A program made the translations under genes and the position numbers. A stretch of 64,000 bases of DNA, from NCBI GenBank assembly GCA_010015805.1, contig ML978123.1:868001-932000 (forward strand), given 5' to 3'. The DNA comes from Rhizodiscina lignyota. Its lineage: Eukaryota; Ascomycota; Dothideomycetes; Aulographales; Rhizodiscinaceae. This document shows positions 32,341-42,774 of the stretch, piece after piece (positions within the stretch are counted from its first letter, which is position 1; every line of letters starts with the position of its first letter). The notes beneath the pieces are model-generated. The model saw only the letters and a list, made by a program, of their open reading frames with translations. It ran no database searches and was not told the origin of the DNA.

Positions 32341-34349
32341 ATGAATACCAACGCACCCACCCAGAATGCTGGTGACGATTCCCAGCAAGCAATGCCAGGA
32401 CAGCAAGGCAATGGCAACGTCCTTGCACACCTGATCCGCCCAAACCAGTTGGCGAACCTTCGGTTCGACGAAGCGAAGAAGAAGCAATACCAGGACGCTC
32501 TTTCGAAAATGTGGAGTGTATTGGAGACCGCAGATCCTCAAAGCCAGAACTACAAGCAAACACTTGCGAACCTCCAGAGTGTTTCGAACCGCTTCAGAAC
32601 ACAATGGGCGCAACAGCAGCAGCAGGTAGGCCAACGCCCGCTAAGCCAGCAAGGACAGCCATCGCAAGCAAGCAGTCAGAATCCTCAACCACCTCAGAAT
32701 CCCCCGCAGATTCCGCAGCAAGCGCCCCAGCAGCCTCAGCAACCTGCTCAGCAGCCTTCCCAACAGGCGCAGCAACCACAGCAACCCCAACAAGCGGGTC
32801 CTCGCCCTCAAGCCCAGCCGGCTCCTCGTCAACATCAACAGATACCGGCTACGATTATAACCAAGGTGAACTCGATCCCTTGGATTGCACCTGGACTGCA
32901 GCCTGGAACTCCAGAATCTGAACAAAAGATAGCTCAGCTCAAGCAGATCTACACGAATGCGCTGATGACGGAGGCGACAATGAGAGATAACATGCAGAAG
33001 CTCAAAGCGATCATAGACAATCAGACGAGAACGGGCACTGCAGTGACTACGGATTTCCAGAAGAAGGAACAAGAGATTCGTAAGAGATACGCGGAAGCGA
33101 CCAACAAGATGAAGGAGATGAATGCAGAGCAGGAGGCTCTTCGGAAAGCGCAACAAGGTGGCCAGCCGCAGCCGCAGCCGCAACCTCAGGCGTCACAGCC
33201 TGGTAGTGGTGTCGTTTCCGCACCAACACCACAGACCTTCAATCTTCAAATGCCGCAACAGCAGAACCGCCAAGATTCGCCGCCGCAAAGCGCGACTATG
33301 CCGCCTTCAACACCGGCAATGGCTACTGCTCAGCAGAATCGCCCTCCGCAATCACCTGCAACTATTCAAAATCCACAGGCACCAACCCCGCAACAACCTC
33401 AATCTGCAACCTTTCCTCAACAACAACCTAGTCAAGTTCCTCCAGGAACACAAGGCCCAGGCGCACAGAACATTCCTGCAGCACAGCGATACAACATGCC
33501 GACGCCTATCCAGCCACCTCCAGGACAGCAGCGATCGCCTCAAACAGCTGGTCCGCAACCCAACGGAACGAATGGTCCACAGACCCTTTCACACGCCGCT
33601 GCTTTAGCGCAAAGCCAAGCTGCACGCGCGAACTTCCCGAACCAGCAGAATGCTCCTCAATCTACCGTGGCCTCTGCAACTGCCCAAGCAGCCGCGCAAC
33701 CGCAAAGCGCGTATTCTGGAGCACAGATGCCCTCGCGTCCTGACGGCCAGCTTAACGCCAACCCGAAGATGCCGATTCCTAGGCAGCTTGAGGTGACTTC
33801 ACCAGCGCCAGTGCAAATGGGTCCTTCGAGGCCAACAATGGGTGGCCCTGGAAACGGCCCTGGAGCTCCTGGTGTGATGAACCAGCCTGTCATTCCGAAA
33901 CCGCAGGCTCCACCAGGCTTCACTCTTGAGGGCGAAGACGGCAGGATAATCAGCAAGAAGAAGTTGGACGAGCTGGTGAGGCAAGTGACGGGCGCTGAGG
34001 GCGGAGGACAAGGCTTGACCTCGGAGGTTGAAGAAGTGAGTACTTCACACTCAACTCAAATGCAGCTTTGTTTTACTAACACGAAGTGCAGGCAATGCTT
34101 CAGATCGCAGACGACTTTGTCGACGAGGTCATCACTGCCGCTTGTCGCCTTGCCAAGCTGCGTGACTCCGCCACGCTTGACATACGCGACATTCAGATCA
34201 TCCTCGAGCGTAACTACAACATCCGCATTCCAGGATACGCTACGGATGAGGTGAGAATCGTCAGGAAGTTCCATCCAGCACCGGGCTGGACAGCCAAGAT
34301 GAATGCCGTTCAAGCTGCCAAAGTGATGGGCGGCAAGACAGATATCTAA
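32341..34349 (+). CDS. TAF12: TFIID/SAGA subunit TAF12
   Basis: Exons 32341-34035 and 34092-34349 give 650 aa. TAF12 pairs with TAF4 in TFIID and with Ada1 in SAGA through a histone fold. The N-terminal 500 residues are dominated by Gln/Pro/Ala-rich low complexity. The conserved part is C-terminal, about residues 535-640: [18 protein letters not shown], then across the intron [40 protein letters not shown] and [12 protein letters not shown]. Fungal TAF12 (yeast Taf61) shares this layout. The start is the only ATG before the conserved [20 protein letters not shown] region. The 56-nt intron splits the histone fold. Confidence 0.95.
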
Positions 34350-34895
34350 GCTGTCTTAAAAATGCTGGAATGGCCGACGTGATTTCCTCAGAGCAGAATG
34401 GTTGATTACAAAAGGGCAAGGGCGAATGACCCTTCTACTCGACGGGCATGAATTGGTTTTTGGGTTGCATTTTTCTTTCTGCATTTTTTCTTTCTGATTT
34501 CTTCTTTCTGCATTTTCTTTCTGCATATGCACGGTGTTTGCGAAGGACCATGAACGGATACTGGAAGCTTCTTTAGGAGGGGCCATGAAATGCGAACCGG
34601 TGCTGGGGCTTAAACGTGTATTCTAGAACGAGGCATTTGCTTTTCTGCGCGAACAGACCATTCCATCCCAATGCAAAAGCAGTGGTAATAACCTTTGACC
34701 AAACTTGTTCCAGCTGCAAGTGAGCTTAATTACCCGTGAATTCACCCTTGATGATTGTGAGTGATCGCCTACATTGCAGATCTCGGAGAATTTTCATGGG
34801 GCTCGAGCTTCTCGACGTGGCCGTCAAGCTGCAGCTCGCGTGCACATGAACAGAGCTTTTGCGCGCAGCTGTATCCCCTCTTCTTCCACCCGTCC
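34350..34895. other. Intergenic, TAF12 3' end and NIF3-gene promoter
   Basis: It contains a pyrimidine minisatellite (34467-34526, separate entry) and an upstream ATG-initiated 28-codon frame that overlaps the NIF3 start region. No other gene. Confidence 0.45.
34467..34526. repeat. Imperfect CTTTCTGCATTTT minisatellite
   Basis: About four units built from a T-run, CTTTCTG and CATT are arrayed head to tail just downstream of TAF12. Unit length varies from 12 to 17 nt. It may act as the T-rich 3' processing region of TAF12 or be slippage-derived. Confidence 0.7.
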
Positions 34896-36353
34896 ATGTT
34901 CCCATTTACCTTACGCCGAACATTCACAATGAGCGCGTCGCTGAGCATTGCGCCCTTTTCTGGCGCGGTCGTTGCGGCAATGAGGAAGCTGTGCGTTCCA
35001 GTTAGGAGCTAATTGAGAATGATAACTGAAGATGGCGCAGATATCCTGAAGCTCTAGCAGACAAAAGCTGGGACAACACTGGATGTACGATAGATCATGC
35101 GGCTTCCATGCTGTAACTTTCCGGCTGCTTATAATATGTAGTACTCCTCGAAGCTCCATTCAATCCCAGACGTCGCCAGAAGAACTCAGTCCTCCTAACG
35201 GTCGACCTTACGAAGGCTGTAGCAGATGAGGCAATTGAGCGCAGGGACTCCATAGTAGTTGCGTATCGTGCGTCTGCCAAACCTAGCAAATTATTTCCTA
35301 TTTTAATTTAACATTTGAACGAAGCGCAGATCCAATAATATTCAGAGGCTTGAAGAGCATCACACTCGCAGACACTCAGCAACAATCATTACTCAGGCTA
35401 GCGGCAGAGGGCATAAGTGTGCGTAAATGTGAGCATAGTACAGATAGACATCGACTGACTGGCAATTTCAGGTCTACAGTCCGCATACGGCAATCGATGC
35501 AGCCTCCGGTGGGCTTGGGGACTGGCTTGCAGACATAGTTACGGGAGAACTCGCGACAGCAGCAGAGGATGCAGTCGCTGCTGATGGCGAACCTGTACGC
35601 CTCTCTTCCAGAGCGAGACCTACTACGCGTGGAAACAGCAGTAGTGACGACACATTCAAGCCGCCGAAAAAGCCAGTCTACATCGTGCAGCATCACCCAT
35701 CGCAACTCGACGTCCCAGATGCGGATTTGAAGCTGTATGACCATTTCACATCCAGGAACAAAATTTAGCGTGACCGCTAATGCAAATCTCTCAGCGCTTC
35801 AACTTCTCACACCCGTGTGGCCATCAAGGCCCTCGATTTTCCCGATCATCCTGGCGCAGGAATGGGACGTATCGTTCGCTTCACTGATCCTCAGCGTCTC
35901 ACAGATATCATCGAACGGATAGGCCGCGGACTCGGCAACCCCAAAGGCTTTCCAATCGCAGTTCCTCAGGGAAGCTCCATCGATGACATCACCATTTCCT
36001 CTGTTGGTATCTGCGCCGGCTCGGGAGGCAGTCTGTTCAAAGATCTCGACGTCGATTTACTCTTCACCGGCGAGCTGAGTCACCATGAGGCCCTTGCAGC
36101 GATTGAGAAAGGCCAGTGCGTGATATGCTTATTCCATAGCAACACTGAGAGAGGCTACCTGCATTCAGTGCTGATGGAGAAGCTGGAAGCAAGTGTGAAG
36201 GAGGAATGGCGGTCGAGAAGGGTGCGGATGAAGGAAGACCAGACTCAAGGCCTCGCCGACGCTTTGCAAGACGACGAGGTGACGGTATCAGTCAGCGAGA
36301 GGGACAGAGATCCATATGGCGTCCTGATCTCGAAGACTGAACTGGGGGAGTAG
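34896..36353 (+). CDS. NIF3: NIF3/YbgI-family metal-binding protein
   Basis: Six exons, 34896-34990, 35041-35084, 35142-35267, 35330-35418, 35472-35734 and 35795-36353, keep frame and give 391 aa. NIF3 proteins (DUF34) form toroidal hexamers with a di-metal centre; their biochemical role is unsettled. Hallmarks are KSWDNTGLLLEAPFNP, LLTVDLTKAVADEAI, VVAYHPIIFRGLK with the metal-binding His, SVGICAGSGGSLFKD, DLLFTGELSHHEAL and CLFHSNTERGYLHSVLMEKL. Between the conserved halves lies a Ser/Pro-rich insert at exon 5. The first ATG gives MFPFTLRRTFTM, which resembles a short mitochondrial presequence. The Met at 34929 would give the bare conserved protein, so two localisations are possible. All five introns are 50-62 nt. 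Confidence 0.9.
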
Positions 36354-36999
36354 GCGTGATCATGACGTGCGATCTCGTCAGTTTATTCGCATTTCTTTAC
36401 CAGAGCGCATACCCAGAATTGTTGGAATTTCTAAAATTTCAAAAGAAGAGCTTATTAAGGAAAAGAGCAAATGTGTTGCAACTTCCGTAAGAACGATGGC
36501 CGCCAGACCTGTAACTCCGATGCCTCGGCGCGGACGTATATCAAAACTAGGAGTGTCCAAAAAGAGGCAATGCGTCAAGTAAAAGGTTGCACTAACCTAA
36601 TATCCGCAGTTGAGAAGTACTGCCCGAACAAGCCAATGAAAGATGCTAAACAGCGTTGCACCGTGTCAGAACTAATCTCTTTTTGCGGCTTATGCAGGAT
36701 GGGCCGCTATCCACTTTTTAACCACATCCTCCTTAGCACATGCCTCTAATGCTCTATTTGTTTCCGCAATGCCGCGTGAATTGTCAGCGGGGCGGGAGTA
36801 TTCCATATCACACTATGTTTAAACAGAAGCATTAAATAGATCCTGTAACGTCTATTAAAACTCAATGGCTTGTTTAATGTGTTTGGCCGATCTTTTTATC
36901 CTCGCCAGCAGGAGTCATCTATGATTCGCTCTCAGGCTGATGCCATATCTACCTCGAGGTCAATGTTATCTCCACCACTATTGTTATGACTAATTGACT
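36354..36999. other. AT-richer intergenic stretch
   Basis: No recognisable gene. A 92-codon plus-strand frame at 36471-36749 has several Cys but no family signature and is probably chance or decayed sequence. Confidence 0.4.
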
Positions 37000-37341
37000 A
37001 TGCCCTCGCCCTTTCTTCTGTCCTTACCGTCGGAGATCCGCCTACAAATCTATGAGCACCTTTTCACCGACGCGATAGCTGACTGGAAGATATGCTGCGA
37101 TGACTTCTTCTGCCTCGTGGATCCAGGAAAACCAACTGCGACCTTCGCTAGCGTGATTTCTTTGCGGCAGACATGCCAGCTTATCAGACGAGAGACCGAA
37201 GGCTTGTTCTTCAAACTAAGCAGCTCAATTGACGTGGGCATCGACGAGAACTACGCCTTGGACTCCTGGAATCGGTTTGCGGCATTAGTCGAGAAGAGAG
37301 GGAGATACGTGCAATTCGCGAAGAATATTTCGTATGCCTAA
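37000..37341 (+). CDS. Short F-box/2EXR-like protein, possibly truncated
   Basis: The 113-aa frame opens with LLSLPSEIRLQIYEHLF, the N-terminal signature of the large fungal F-box-like/2EXR group, followed by SLRQTCQLIRRETEGLFF. Proteins of this group are usually 200-400 aa, so the frame looks short. After the TAA at 37339 the same frame stays open for about 40 more codons (to a TGA at about 37444). That could mean a stop that shortened the gene, or an intron: GTATGC directly follows the codon for Ile in AATATTTC. No catalytic function is known for the group; F-box forms act as ubiquitin-ligase adaptors. Treat as a real but uncertain gene or a recent pseudogene. Confidence 0.45.
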   Translation: MPSPFLLSLPSEIRLQIYEHLFTDAIADWKICCDDFFCLVDPGKPTATFASVISLRQTCQLIRRETEGLFFKLSSSIDVGIDENYALDSWNRFAALVEKRGRYVQFAKNISYA

Positions 37342-38721
37342 ATTATCGTCTCAAACGAAGCACTCGATCAAAGTCGTGTCTGCATCGCCTCAAGTACAGC
37401 AACACAATCGAACCCGTCTCTACTGCATGACTTCAAGGGTACTTGACTACACACAGAGGATTTTACGGCCGAAGAGAGGTCCCATTTGGCCCCTGGTGAA
37501 GAAGACAGGCAAGAGGGAGACGGTTTGAGTCATGTCGCATGGGGATCTCTTGAGCAGACATCAGCCAATATGAACTTGGGCAGAGATTACGCATAGGGCT
37601 ATACCAAACTGCTTCGTGCGATTGAACAGTGAAAGCTACCACAGATGCAGAAATGGAGCTTCGATAGAGATGCCCAAACATCCCACTGCAACTCTAAGGA
37701 CCAGAGTCCGCGTTCGTGAGTCCGCAGGATTACTCGCATACTGCCAGCAAATAAAGAGTGCTGCCCGAGAAGAGCTAGGGCAGAGGATCATTTAAGCTGT
37801 TCGTCTGGAGACGAATAACAAAGTGAAAGTACCATAGAGCTTGGGAGAGACGAAAGGATGGACATAGATTTGCGAATTGTTTCTTCGGGCCGAACTGAGA
37901 AAATGACCACGTCAAATACCTCTCTACGAATCGTGTCGGTGATGTGCTCCAAGAGACTTCACGTAACTATTCATATTAAGCACAAACACACCAGTCAAAC
38001 AACCAAGGACTTGCAGTAGCATGGTGTAAAATGAGCCTTTTGATCGCTCGGAGCTAGCCGAAGACCTTGGCAACTTCGTCTCCACTCATTAGTCCACCTA
38101 GAACATCAAAACCAACAAATTTAAAGGAGATAAATTTATGGTATCAGTCAATTAGGACATCCAGCTTCACTCCCCGATGTCACTTTCATCAAACCCTCTC
38201 CAAGGACACTTGGCGCTCCCACGTGACCGGAGAGTCTGGGGTAGAGTCGGCCCAATGTCGAGCCGCTTGTTCCCCGGTTCGGAGATCTACAATTGGCTGC
38301 GTACGCCGCGCGGAAAGGTAGAAAGCCCTTCGATCATCCACATCCTCCGCAATCTCTTGAGTGAACTATCCTTCGTACGCAACATCTATCGGTCCTACTT
38401 ACAACAGCTATGATTCTGAGCTACAGCTTTGATATGATGATGCCGGCGGTGTCGCATGCACAGCCGCAAAGGCAAGTCGAGGAAACTATAAAGATGAAGC
38501 TGCCTTGAAGGTAGGTAAGGCAAGCAACAACCAAACAGACCAAGATATCAGTCAATTCCTCATCTCAAGCACTTCAATATCTAATTTCCAATTGACCCAC
38601 CGCAACTTCTCTCTATCTCTTTACTCAGATTTCGAGGAGTCCAACCTCAGCTCAATCACAGCCGGCTCAAATCGCAATTGTCAAGCATTCAATCCACAGC
38701 AACACACAAACGACTTTGAAA
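37342..38721. other. Long intergenic stretch with low stop density
   Basis: No recognisable gene. The plus-strand frame following the short F-box-like frame has fewer stops than expected up to about 38020, hinting at decayed coding sequence. The last 200 bp form the AC-rich leader of the next gene. Confidence 0.35.
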
Positions 38722-39540
38722 ATGTCTTCTCAGCAAACCATCACCTTCTTTGGCGCTACTGGCGGCTGTGCAGGCGCTTCCCTCGCGCTCTGCCTCAAGT
38801 CCAACCACCATTGCGTCGCCCTCGTTCGCACGCCGGACAAGCTCCGCAAGCTCCTCGAATCCAAACATGATGTTCCTGCAACCATCCTCGACTCGTATCT
38901 CACCGTCATCCAAGGCAACATCAAGAGCGAAGAGGACGTGAAGAAGACGCTCACGGTGACCGATGCACTCCCCGATATCATCCTCTTCGGCATCGGAGCC
39001 TCGCCCAAGCTGCAGATGAGCCTGAAGGCGCCGGCGACATTAGACGACCCGCACGTTTGTGCGGAGGGCATGAAGACGGTCATCTCTGCTCTGAAAGACC
39101 TCCAGTCCCAGAACATCAAGTTGGGCCCTTCGGGCAAAAAGCCACTCATCACGACCATTTCAACCACCGGCGTCAGCAAGATCCGCGATGTGCCATACAG
39201 CATCTACCCAGTCTACCACTGGCTGCTGTCAGTACCCCACATCGACAAGAGGGAGATGGAGAATGTTCTCGTGGCCGCTGCGCGCGAGTCCAACTCTCCC
39301 ATTTCCAGCTTCACCATTGTGCGTCCGACGCTCTTGAGCGACGGTGCCATGAAGGGCCTTGAAAAGGTCAAGGCGGGTTGGGTGTATCCGGATGATGACG
39401 ATCGGGAGGGCGCGCTGACAGAGGCTGGTCCAAAGATGGGGTATCAAATCAGCAGGGGCGACGTCGGTACCTGGATTTTCGAGAGGATCATCAAGGGTAA
39501 TGGCGAATGGAATGGCAAGTGCGCCAGCTTGACATACTAG
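38722..39540 (+). CDS. NAD(P)-binding Rossmann-fold protein, NmrA/atypical SDR-like
   Basis: Single exon, 272 aa, starting at ATG 38722. The N-terminal dinucleotide-binding motif ITFFGATGGCAGASLALCL fits the GxxGxxG pattern of NmrA-like and NAD(P)H-binding atypical SDRs; the next strand gives ALVRTPDKLRKLL. Further blocks are VIQGNIKSEEDV, ISTTGVSKIRDVPYSIYPVY and SSFTIVRPTLLSDGAMKG, in which Arg-Pro after the strand is typical of atypical SDRs. No YxxxK catalytic pair is placed as in classical SDRs, although YSIYPVY lies near the expected position. Substrate unknown; such proteins act as redox sensors or isoflavone-reductase-like enzymes. The upstream leader is long and has no competing ATG in frame. 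Confidence 0.85.
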   Translation: MSSQQTITFFGATGGCAGASLALCLKSNHHCVALVRTPDKLRKLLESKHDVPATILDSYLTVIQGNIKSEEDVKKTLTVTDALPDIILFGIGASPKLQMSLKAPATLDDPHVCAEGMKTVISALKDLQSQNIKLGPSGKKPLITTISTTGVSKIRDVPYSIYPVYHWLLSVPHIDKREMENVLVAAARESNSPISSFTIVRPTLLSDGAMKGLEKVKAGWVYPDDDDREGALTEAGPKMGYQISRGDVGTWIFERIIKGNGEWNGKCASLTY

Positions 39541-39790
39541 TGCGGGACTCATGGAATGGAAATACCCCTTTCCTTTGTCACTGGTTTCATTTTGATAGAT
39601 AGACTGGGCGAGATAGATTCATAATGTTAATGCCTTAAACCACAACACCTGGTCATTACAATTATCATTACCATCATTCCATCCATCAGCAAATATTAGT
39701 AAAACTGCGAGGGCAAAGTCTGCCTTCGGGGTATCGAGCATGCTCCATAGCCAAGATCAATCAACCAGCTTCAAAGCCCAAAATAAACCC

Positions 39791-40659
39791 TTAGAGCAAC
39801 CTCAGAAATGGCATGTCGACTGTCAATGTCAACGGTGGACTTGGCTCTGGTGTCACAAGGCCATGCTGCCATGCTGCCTTTCCACCACCGTATCCGCTAT
39901 CCCGTCTATTATCCTTCTCTGCGTCGTCCTCTACGGCCATTACACCAGGAGTCGTTACAGAATAATCACTTTGAACAGGAGGTAGGCTAGCCGTGCGCGC
40001 CGCATTATCAGCTCTTCTGATTTCGTCCACCGCATCAGCAATATTCTCAGCCGTGAAGGAATGAATGTCGTAGTCTATATCCAGCAAGACGCATCTCGTC
40101 GTAACGTTGATATCCGTAGCCGTGACCTCCTCCTCGGTGATGTACTCGCTCCACCATGCAGTCGACCGCGCCCTGTCGTCCAAAAATCCAGCCGCGATAG
40201 TGAGAGCTGATACGACAATTGTCTCGACTCGATTGGAGCGGAAACGAGAGTAGAATGCCGCTTGGCGCCAGGAACGAATGAAACGGTTAGAGAGAGATTC
40301 AAGTATGCATGCCGTGAGACCAATTATGGAATCCGGAAGATCGGCCCGCTGAAGGTAGGCGGAGATGGCAAGGCTGGACGCAGGACTGTGAAGGTGTTGA
40401 ACGTTCGATGGTAACAGGGAAACCAGATGGTTGGCCGCGCCTAAACGTGAAAGTCAGTCTTGAACTCGCCCGGGAGAAGAAAGCACGAACCTAAAAGGGG
40501 TGGTGTCGTCGAGTGTGACGAAGTCGGGGAAGTGGTCGTGCCATTGAACTCATGTATTCGAGGTTTGGCATTTTCAAACGATGGCGGCGGGGTAGGCAAT
40601 TGCGAAAGCGGAATGTAAGAGGCCAGGACGGCGTCGATGTCGATTTCCGGGGAGTCCAT
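39791..40659 (-). CDS. Cyclin-box-like protein
   Basis: Exons 40491-40659 and 39791-40440 give 272 aa; the intron is 50 nt and phase 1. After an N-terminal Pro/Thr/Ser-rich region, residues about 60-160 look like a cyclin box: AISAYLQRADLPDSIIGLTA, LESLSNRFIRSWRQ, RVETIVVSALTIAAGFLDDR, then STAWWSEYI. The SALTIAAGFLDD block corresponds to the alanine-rich helix and kinase-contacting region of cyclins. The C-terminal third is acidic and disordered, ending PSPPLTLTVDMPFLRLL. It resembles filamentous-fungal single-domain cyclin-like proteins of unknown partner. No destruction box (RxxL near the N-terminus) is obvious. Start is the ATG at 40659. Moderate confidence on family. Confidence 0.75.
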
Positions 40660-41991
40660 TTTGGTCGAAGTCGGCTGCCACCATTCTCTCCAATTTTTGA
40701 TATGTCCACGTGCACCGCAAGAGATCCAGCATCGAAGCAAAGCGATTGACACGAGATGAGAGAAACAGATCAACGGGGAGATCTTAGCAATTTAAAACAG
40801 AAATAACCGCACCAGCCCTTTAGGGTGCGGCGCTCGTGCTGTGCAGTGCTGCAGCACAGCCTTGTCTTAGGTACGAACCTCACCCCACAGATTATTTGGG
40901 AGGTCGCCTGCCACCCTGCATGGCTGTAACGCCCCTAGCAGACCGCCAGAGACGAGGGAGCGGCATTCTAGGCTTCCCTACTCGGAAAGCGGGAGCACGC
41001 AAGAGAGATGCAGGAGACAAATGGCAGCGGAAGAGTTCGTGCTTACCGCGCTTTCGCTCGGCTCTCTGGCGGTGCCGTGACACACCGACATTGGAGGAGC
41101 TCTCCGCTCTTTCACGAGACGCAGCCTTGCGCCGCTAATCATCGTGTGCGTGAGCCGGAGAGACCGTTGTGCTCGTGCAACTCACAGCTCGTCGACGACA
41201 TTCAGGCTAAGGACGGCGACGGTACTGCGCGAACCGGCTCTGCATTTGCATTTGCCAGCGAAGAGGCTGCACATGTTTGCGCTTGAATCAGAATATTAGC
41301 CTTTGGCCACCCTAGTGTGCGTGCCTAGTGCTAAACGACACGCATATTGTGGGGTTTTGTATACGAAGGTACACGTTTTCTGCGTGAGAAACGGATGTTT
41401 CGAGTTCGCGCAGGCCGCGGCCTCAGCTCGTGCGATGGTCGATGCATGGATGAATGCGGGCTTGAAGATCCTCATTTGTGGAGATCTGATTTATTGTATT
41501 TTGTTGAGATGGTTAGATGCAGGGGAGTGAGAGGAAACTTGGTACGTATAGGGGCAGCTTGCCGTTCTCGGTCAAGTCGGAGCTTCGATGTTCACCGCTT
41601 CTACACAGTGACATAATCCCCATCTTTCGCACACAATCCTTCATTCCCGTCTAATCTCCCTAAAGGTTCCATAGTGGCCAGTCCAGTCAATATTTCAGTC
41701 TCGAATTCAAGTCCTTATGAAAGTGTCTCTGCGAGGGCCCTGAGTTTTCATGTTTGAGTTCAAAGGATGATAACGTGTCATCTGAAAAACCCCTGGGATG
41801 CCCATTGCGACCTCGGAGCCATCTATGGTGTCCCATTCAACGGGGTTCTTTGAGCTGTGCCTCATTATGCCTTTTCGTCTCCATCTCAGCCTGTCGCTTT
41901 CGTTGCCCAAAGGCTATCCTCATTCCCACTTGGGGGGTCGTCCGCTGCGTCCTAGTGGACTTCGCCAACATATTTGTGGACATGTTTGCAC
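40660..41991. other. Intergenic, upstream of cyclin-like gene
   Basis: No complete gene. 41707-41910 minus has a 67-codon frame and an overlapping 28-codon Arg/Lys/Glu-rich frame (FGQRKRQAEMETKRHNEA) that may be further pieces of the degraded gene at 41992-42324. Confidence 0.4.
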
Positions 41992-42324
41992 TCATATCCC
42001 CCATAGCATTTCATGTTCATCTAGGTATAGATGTCTCATCTCCGGTGGTCGACCTACAGGTGCTTCAAGAGTGACCTTGGATTCTCTGGATGTGGCCCCC
42101 CAATGTTCAAGAAGTGGACATATCGTATCCATGCCCATAGAAAGGTTGATTTCATGTTGAAGGCTGAATATTTGGCGGATCATGGTGACATACTGATGAG
42201 GAAGTGGTAAAAGGCCAAAGGTTTGACCATGCCAGCAAGTGTCGTTGCGTACTGACAATGACTGAATGATATTCTCAGATGTTATCTCCCGCCTAGGAAA
42301 TTGCAGGCCACAAGTGACTAGCGC
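41992..42324 (-). pseudogene. Degraded host gene fragment, unrecognised
   Basis: Right after the stop of the small secreted-protein gene, the same minus-strand frame stays open for about 110 codons. It reads like real protein (FGLLPLPHQYVTMIRQIFSL, QHEINLSMGMDTICPLLEHW, MRHLYLDEHEMLW) but has no credible start and ends at a stop at 41992. Downstream frames shift. I read it as the remains of a fungal gene, perhaps a regulator with such a helical segment, or as a read-through tail of the secreted gene. I do not recognise the family. Confidence 0.35.
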
Positions 42325-42774
42325 TTAAATACACAGGATACATCCAAGCTTCCCAGCAATATCCGAAGGCAGCGTAAGACCACTCTTGTCAAAGCCAAAG
42401 TTTGGATTCGCGTTGCATTCGGTGTTGCCATACGCCACGCAGACTCCGAACTCATCGACGTCATGAGAAAGCACCGTGATAGACGTCGCATTGAAGATGA
42501 CCTGTTCGTTCGCTGCGATGTTGAGATTGAATCAGTTCATCGTACTTCTGAGCAGTTCAGCGGGGCTTCGCGGGATGTACCAGCCGTGGTCACGAATTGG
42601 GCTCCTCGATCAAGGCCTCTTGTGGCTGCACCATTGTCCACTGAAATGAGGATATCGGCAGTTACCTAGAGATTGCATGTCAGTGTGGTGTATTTGTAGA
42701 GAGAATTAAATGTTGAGGATGGGTACCAGTGCGGCCATGCTGGCGAACGCTGCGGCGATTGTGGTAGTCTTCAT
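42325..42774 (-). CDS. Small secreted cysteine-containing protein (effector-like)
   Basis: Three exons, 42727-42774, 42546-42665 and 42325-42501, give 114 aa. The introns are 61 nt and 44 nt with GT..AG ends, phase 0, and a CTGAT-like branch in the second. MKTTTIAAAFASMAALVTA is a clear signal peptide. The mature part contains DNGAATRG, an N-glycosylation-like NCS, and five Cys (NCSE, GVCVAY, TECNA, GCILC). No homologous family is recognised. A TATAAAA box lies on the coding strand at 42871-42877, about 100 bp upstream. An alternative last splice (GT at about 42342) would end the protein KLGCGR with four Cys. Small size, signal peptide and location in an accessory pocket suggest a host-interaction or surface protein; that is inference. 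Confidence 0.65.

Noticed and set aside
33122-33607. 161-codon frame within TAF12
   Set aside because: Shadow of the Gln/Pro-rich low-complexity exon.
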